Positions 5,472-6,755 of a stretch of DNA of 6,755 nucleotides are shown here, one piece after another (positions within the stretch are counted from its first letter, which is position 1; each line of letters starts with the position of its first letter). The position numbers and the translations under genes were made by a program. The stretch spans positions 1-6,755 of the forward strand of contig CAYUBT010000139.1 of NCBI GenBank assembly GCA_964443055.1. Reading direction: 5' to 3'. Below the pieces are notes generated by a model. The model was not told the DNA's origin. It saw only the letters and a list, made by a program, of their open reading frames with translations, and made no database searches. Source of the DNA: JADYZU01 sp964443055. Lineage in GTDB: Bacteria; Pseudomonadota; Alphaproteobacteria; Rhodobacterales; Rhodobacteraceae.

Positions 5472-6517
5472 TTGCGCGTCACCCTCAGCATCCGGTCCAG
5501 CATGATCGCGACGACGACGATGATCAGCCCCGATTCGAAGCCGAGCGCCGTGTTCACCGTGTTCAGCGCCCGCACCACCGGCACGCCGAGGCCGTTGGCA
5601 CCCACGAGGCCCGCAATCACCACCATCGACAGCGACAGCATGATCGTCTGCGTGAGCCCGGCCATGATCTGCGGATAGGCCGAGGGCAGCTCGACCTTCC
5701 ACAATGTCTGCCGCTTGGTCGCGCCGAAGCTTTGTGACGCCTCGATCAGTGCGGCAGGCGTTCCGGTGATGCCCAGATGCGCCATGCGGATCGGCGCGGG
5801 CATGACGAAGACCACCGTGGCGATCAGGCCCGGCACCATGCCGAGGCCGAAGAGGCCGATCACCGGGATGAGATAGACGAAGGTCGGCAGGGTCTGCATC
5901 AGGTCGAGGACCGGGGCGATGGCCTGGTAGAGCCTTGGCCGGTGCGCGGCGGCGATGCCGATGGGCACACCCACGCCCATGCAGACGACGCAGGCCGTGA
6001 GCACCAGCGTCAGCGTCTGCGCCGTCGCCTCCCAATAGCCCTGGTCAAGGATGAACAGGAAGCCCACCAGCACCAGCAGGGCGATCTTCCACGACCTCTG
6101 CATCATCCAGGCGAACAGCACGAACAGCCCGATGATCAGCAGCGCATGGGTCGCCTCGGACCAGTACCACGGATCGAAGCGCCGCCCCGACAGCCAGTTG
6201 GTCCCCGGCGGACGCAGCAGGGCCGCGAGTATCACGTCGATCACGGTCTGCAACGAGGCCGACAGCCAGTCGAAGAAGGTCTGGGCGCCGTTCTGGAGAT
6301 ACCGGAACCCGTCGGCGGCAGTGTCACCGACGGGGATCTTCTCGCCCGTGCGGCCGAGCAGGCGTTCAGGCAGCCATTGCACGAACCAGATCACCGCGAA
6401 GACGAACCAGACGACAAGGTCGATCACGGCCTGGACGCACCAGCCGATGCCGTAGAGCAGCGTCGAGATGACGCCGCGCAGAAAGTCGAGAATGATCATG
6501 GCCGGAAGGGGCCCCAT
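5468..6517 (-). CDS. ProW/ChoW-type quaternary-amine ABC transporter permease
   Basis: A 349-residue inner-membrane permease. The MetI-like transport domain spans about 160-345 and carries the EAA loop near 259-290, with EASQSFGATKRQ, W273 and LPSAYPQIMAGL, the contact site for the ATPase. LPTFVYLIP (210-218) and VPGLIATVVFVMPAPIRM (228-245) are typical of betaine/choline permeases. Hydrophobic spans lie near 8-50, 122-157, 163-190, 212-240, 288-310 and 325-342. The segment from KIPVGDTAADG (60) onward resembles where ChoW proteins usually begin, so the first 55 or so residues look like an added membrane segment; total length is close to E. coli ProW (354). Start choice is unsure: ATG 6517 has a weak CGGG 4 nt upstream, and ATG 6499 (Met7) has GGGG 11 nt upstream. 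The gene follows the binding-protein gene after about 94 bp and overlaps the ATPase gene by 4 bases. Confidence 0.92.
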   Translation of the reverse strand: MGPLPAMIILDFLRGVISTLLYGIGWCVQAVIDLVVWFVFAVIWFVQWLPERLLGRTGEKIPVGDTAADGFRYLQNGAQTFFDWLSASLQTVIDVILAALLRPPGTNWLSGRRFDPWYWSEATHALLIIGLFVLFAWMMQRSWKIALLVLVGFLFILDQGYWEATAQTLTLVLTACVVCMGVGVPIGIAAAHRPRLYQAIAPVLDLMQTLPTFVYLIPVIGLFGLGMVPGLIATVVFVMPAPIRMAHLGITGTPAALIEASQSFGATKRQTLWKVELPSAYPQIMAGLTQTIMLSLSMVVIAGLVGANGLGVPVVRALNTVNTALGFESGLIIVVVAIMLDRMLRVTRK

Positions 6518-6534
6518 GTTGCCCGGATGCGTGG

Positions 6535-6556
6535 ACGGGGGCTCGAAAGCCCCCGT
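6535..6556 (-). other. 9-bp perfect hairpin before the permease gene
   Basis: Read on the minus strand, ACGGGGGCT, a TTCG loop and AGCCCCCGT form a perfect 9-bp stem ending 17 bases before the ATG at 6517. No T-run follows, so it is not a standard intrinsic terminator. It probably folds in the mRNA between the binding-protein and permease genes and may slow ribosome loading on the permease or block RNA decay. Confidence 0.6.
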
Positions 6557-6573
6557 TGCGTTACCTCGTGAAA

Positions 6574-6603
6574 GACTGCCGTGCCCTTGCAGGCGCGGCA
6601 GTC
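6574..6603 (-). terminator. Intercistronic stem-loop, possible leaky terminator
   Basis: On the minus strand, GACTGCCGCGCC and GGCACGGCAGTC pair around a TGCAAG loop with one C-A mismatch in 12 positions, 8 bases after the binding-protein stop codon. TTTCACG follows, so the T-run is only three bases long. Such structures after the binding-protein gene commonly leave its mRNA more abundant than that of the downstream permease and ATPase genes, by partial termination or by stopping 3' exonucleases. This one suits either role. Confidence 0.55.
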
Positions 6604-6611
6604 ATGCAAGG

Positions 6612-6755
6612 TCAGCCCGCCAGTGCCGCGGTGACGGCTGCCATGGCGTCGCCGCCATCGATGGTGGTCACGCCCTCGAGCCAGGGGCCGAGCACGTCCT
6701 GATGGTCAGCGAGCCATGCCTTTGCGGCATCGCGCGGCTCGACGCCCCCGTCGAG
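6612..6755 (-). CDS. Quaternary-amine ABC transporter substrate-binding protein, C-terminal end (partial)
   Basis: Only the last 47 codons and the TGA stop lie in the window; the gene continues past the right edge. The visible tail includes EPRDAAKAWLADH, VLGPWLEGVTT and DAMAAVTAAL. The pattern DAA..WL..N/H.D.L..WL.GVTT is the usual C-terminus of OpuAC/ChoX-type periplasmic binding proteins for choline or glycine betaine. Being first in a binding protein - permease - ATPase order supports this. The ligand-binding aromatic residues and the signal peptide lie outside the window, so substrate cannot be judged. Its stop lies 94 bp before the permease ATG, with two hairpins in the gap. Confidence 0.8.
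   Translation of the reverse strand, partial: LDGGVEPRDAAKAWLADHQDVLGPWLEGVTTIDGGDAMAAVTAALAG

Noticed and set aside
4578..5678. 366-codon plus-strand frame opposite the ABC ATPase
   Set aside because: The opposite strand encodes all the ATPase motifs. The plus-strand product is low-complexity and unlike any family.
5472..6035. Upstream extension of the ATPase frame to 6035
   Set aside because: The extra sequence is out of frame with the permease, which occupies this stretch, and has no family similarity. The ATG at 5471 makes a standard ATGA overlap.
5777..6571. 264-codon plus-strand frame opposite the permease
   Set aside because: The translation is dominated by His, Asp, Gln and Arg, as expected of the antisense of a hydrophobic membrane protein.

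Overview
The window reads as chromosomal DNA from a GC-rich alphaproteobacterium, most likely a Rhodobacterales-type organism. This rests on the strong G/C bias at third codon positions, the alphaproteobacterial style of the YmdB and YebC proteins, and an intergenic inverted-repeat element beginning with the GTCATTGCGAGC motif. The taxonomic call is an inference from protein style and base use, not from a marker gene. Six genes are complete or nearly so, and one is cut by the right edge. I see no tRNA, rRNA, CRISPR array, insertion sequence or phage gene.

Left part (1-2885, plus strand). A half copy of the repeat element lies upstream of ymdB, which encodes a YmdB-family metallophosphoesterase. 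After 25 bp comes a 592-residue SLC13/DASS-type anion transporter with two cytoplasmic RCK_C (TrkA-C) regulatory domains. The two genes probably share one transcript. A fuller copy of the repeat, with both inverted arms, sits just after the transporter stop, so the pair is bracketed by related repeats.

Middle (2886-4426, plus strand). A leader of about 190 bp, rich in dyad symmetries, precedes yebC (TACO1/PmpR family). A LysE/ArgO-family amino acid exporter follows. Its reading frame has no ATG, GTG or TTG where homology says the protein must begin. The best start is a CTG overlapping the yebC stop as CTGA, with a GAGG Shine-Dalgarno sequence 7 nt upstream.

Right part (4428-6755, minus strand). 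This is a quaternary-amine (choline / glycine betaine type) ABC uptake operon, transcribed right to left: substrate-binding protein (only the last 47 codons visible), permease, ATPase. Two strong hairpins lie between the binding-protein gene and the permease gene. The permease and ATPase genes overlap as ATGA. The ATPase gene meets the LysE gene tail to tail with one base between the stop codons.

All genes belong to known families, and I did not find evidence for a new multi-gene system. The points most worth a second look are the CTG start of the LysE gene, the dyads upstream of yebC, the intercistronic hairpins in the ABC operon, the Asn-to-Asp change at a YmdB metal-site position, and the N-terminal extension of the permease.
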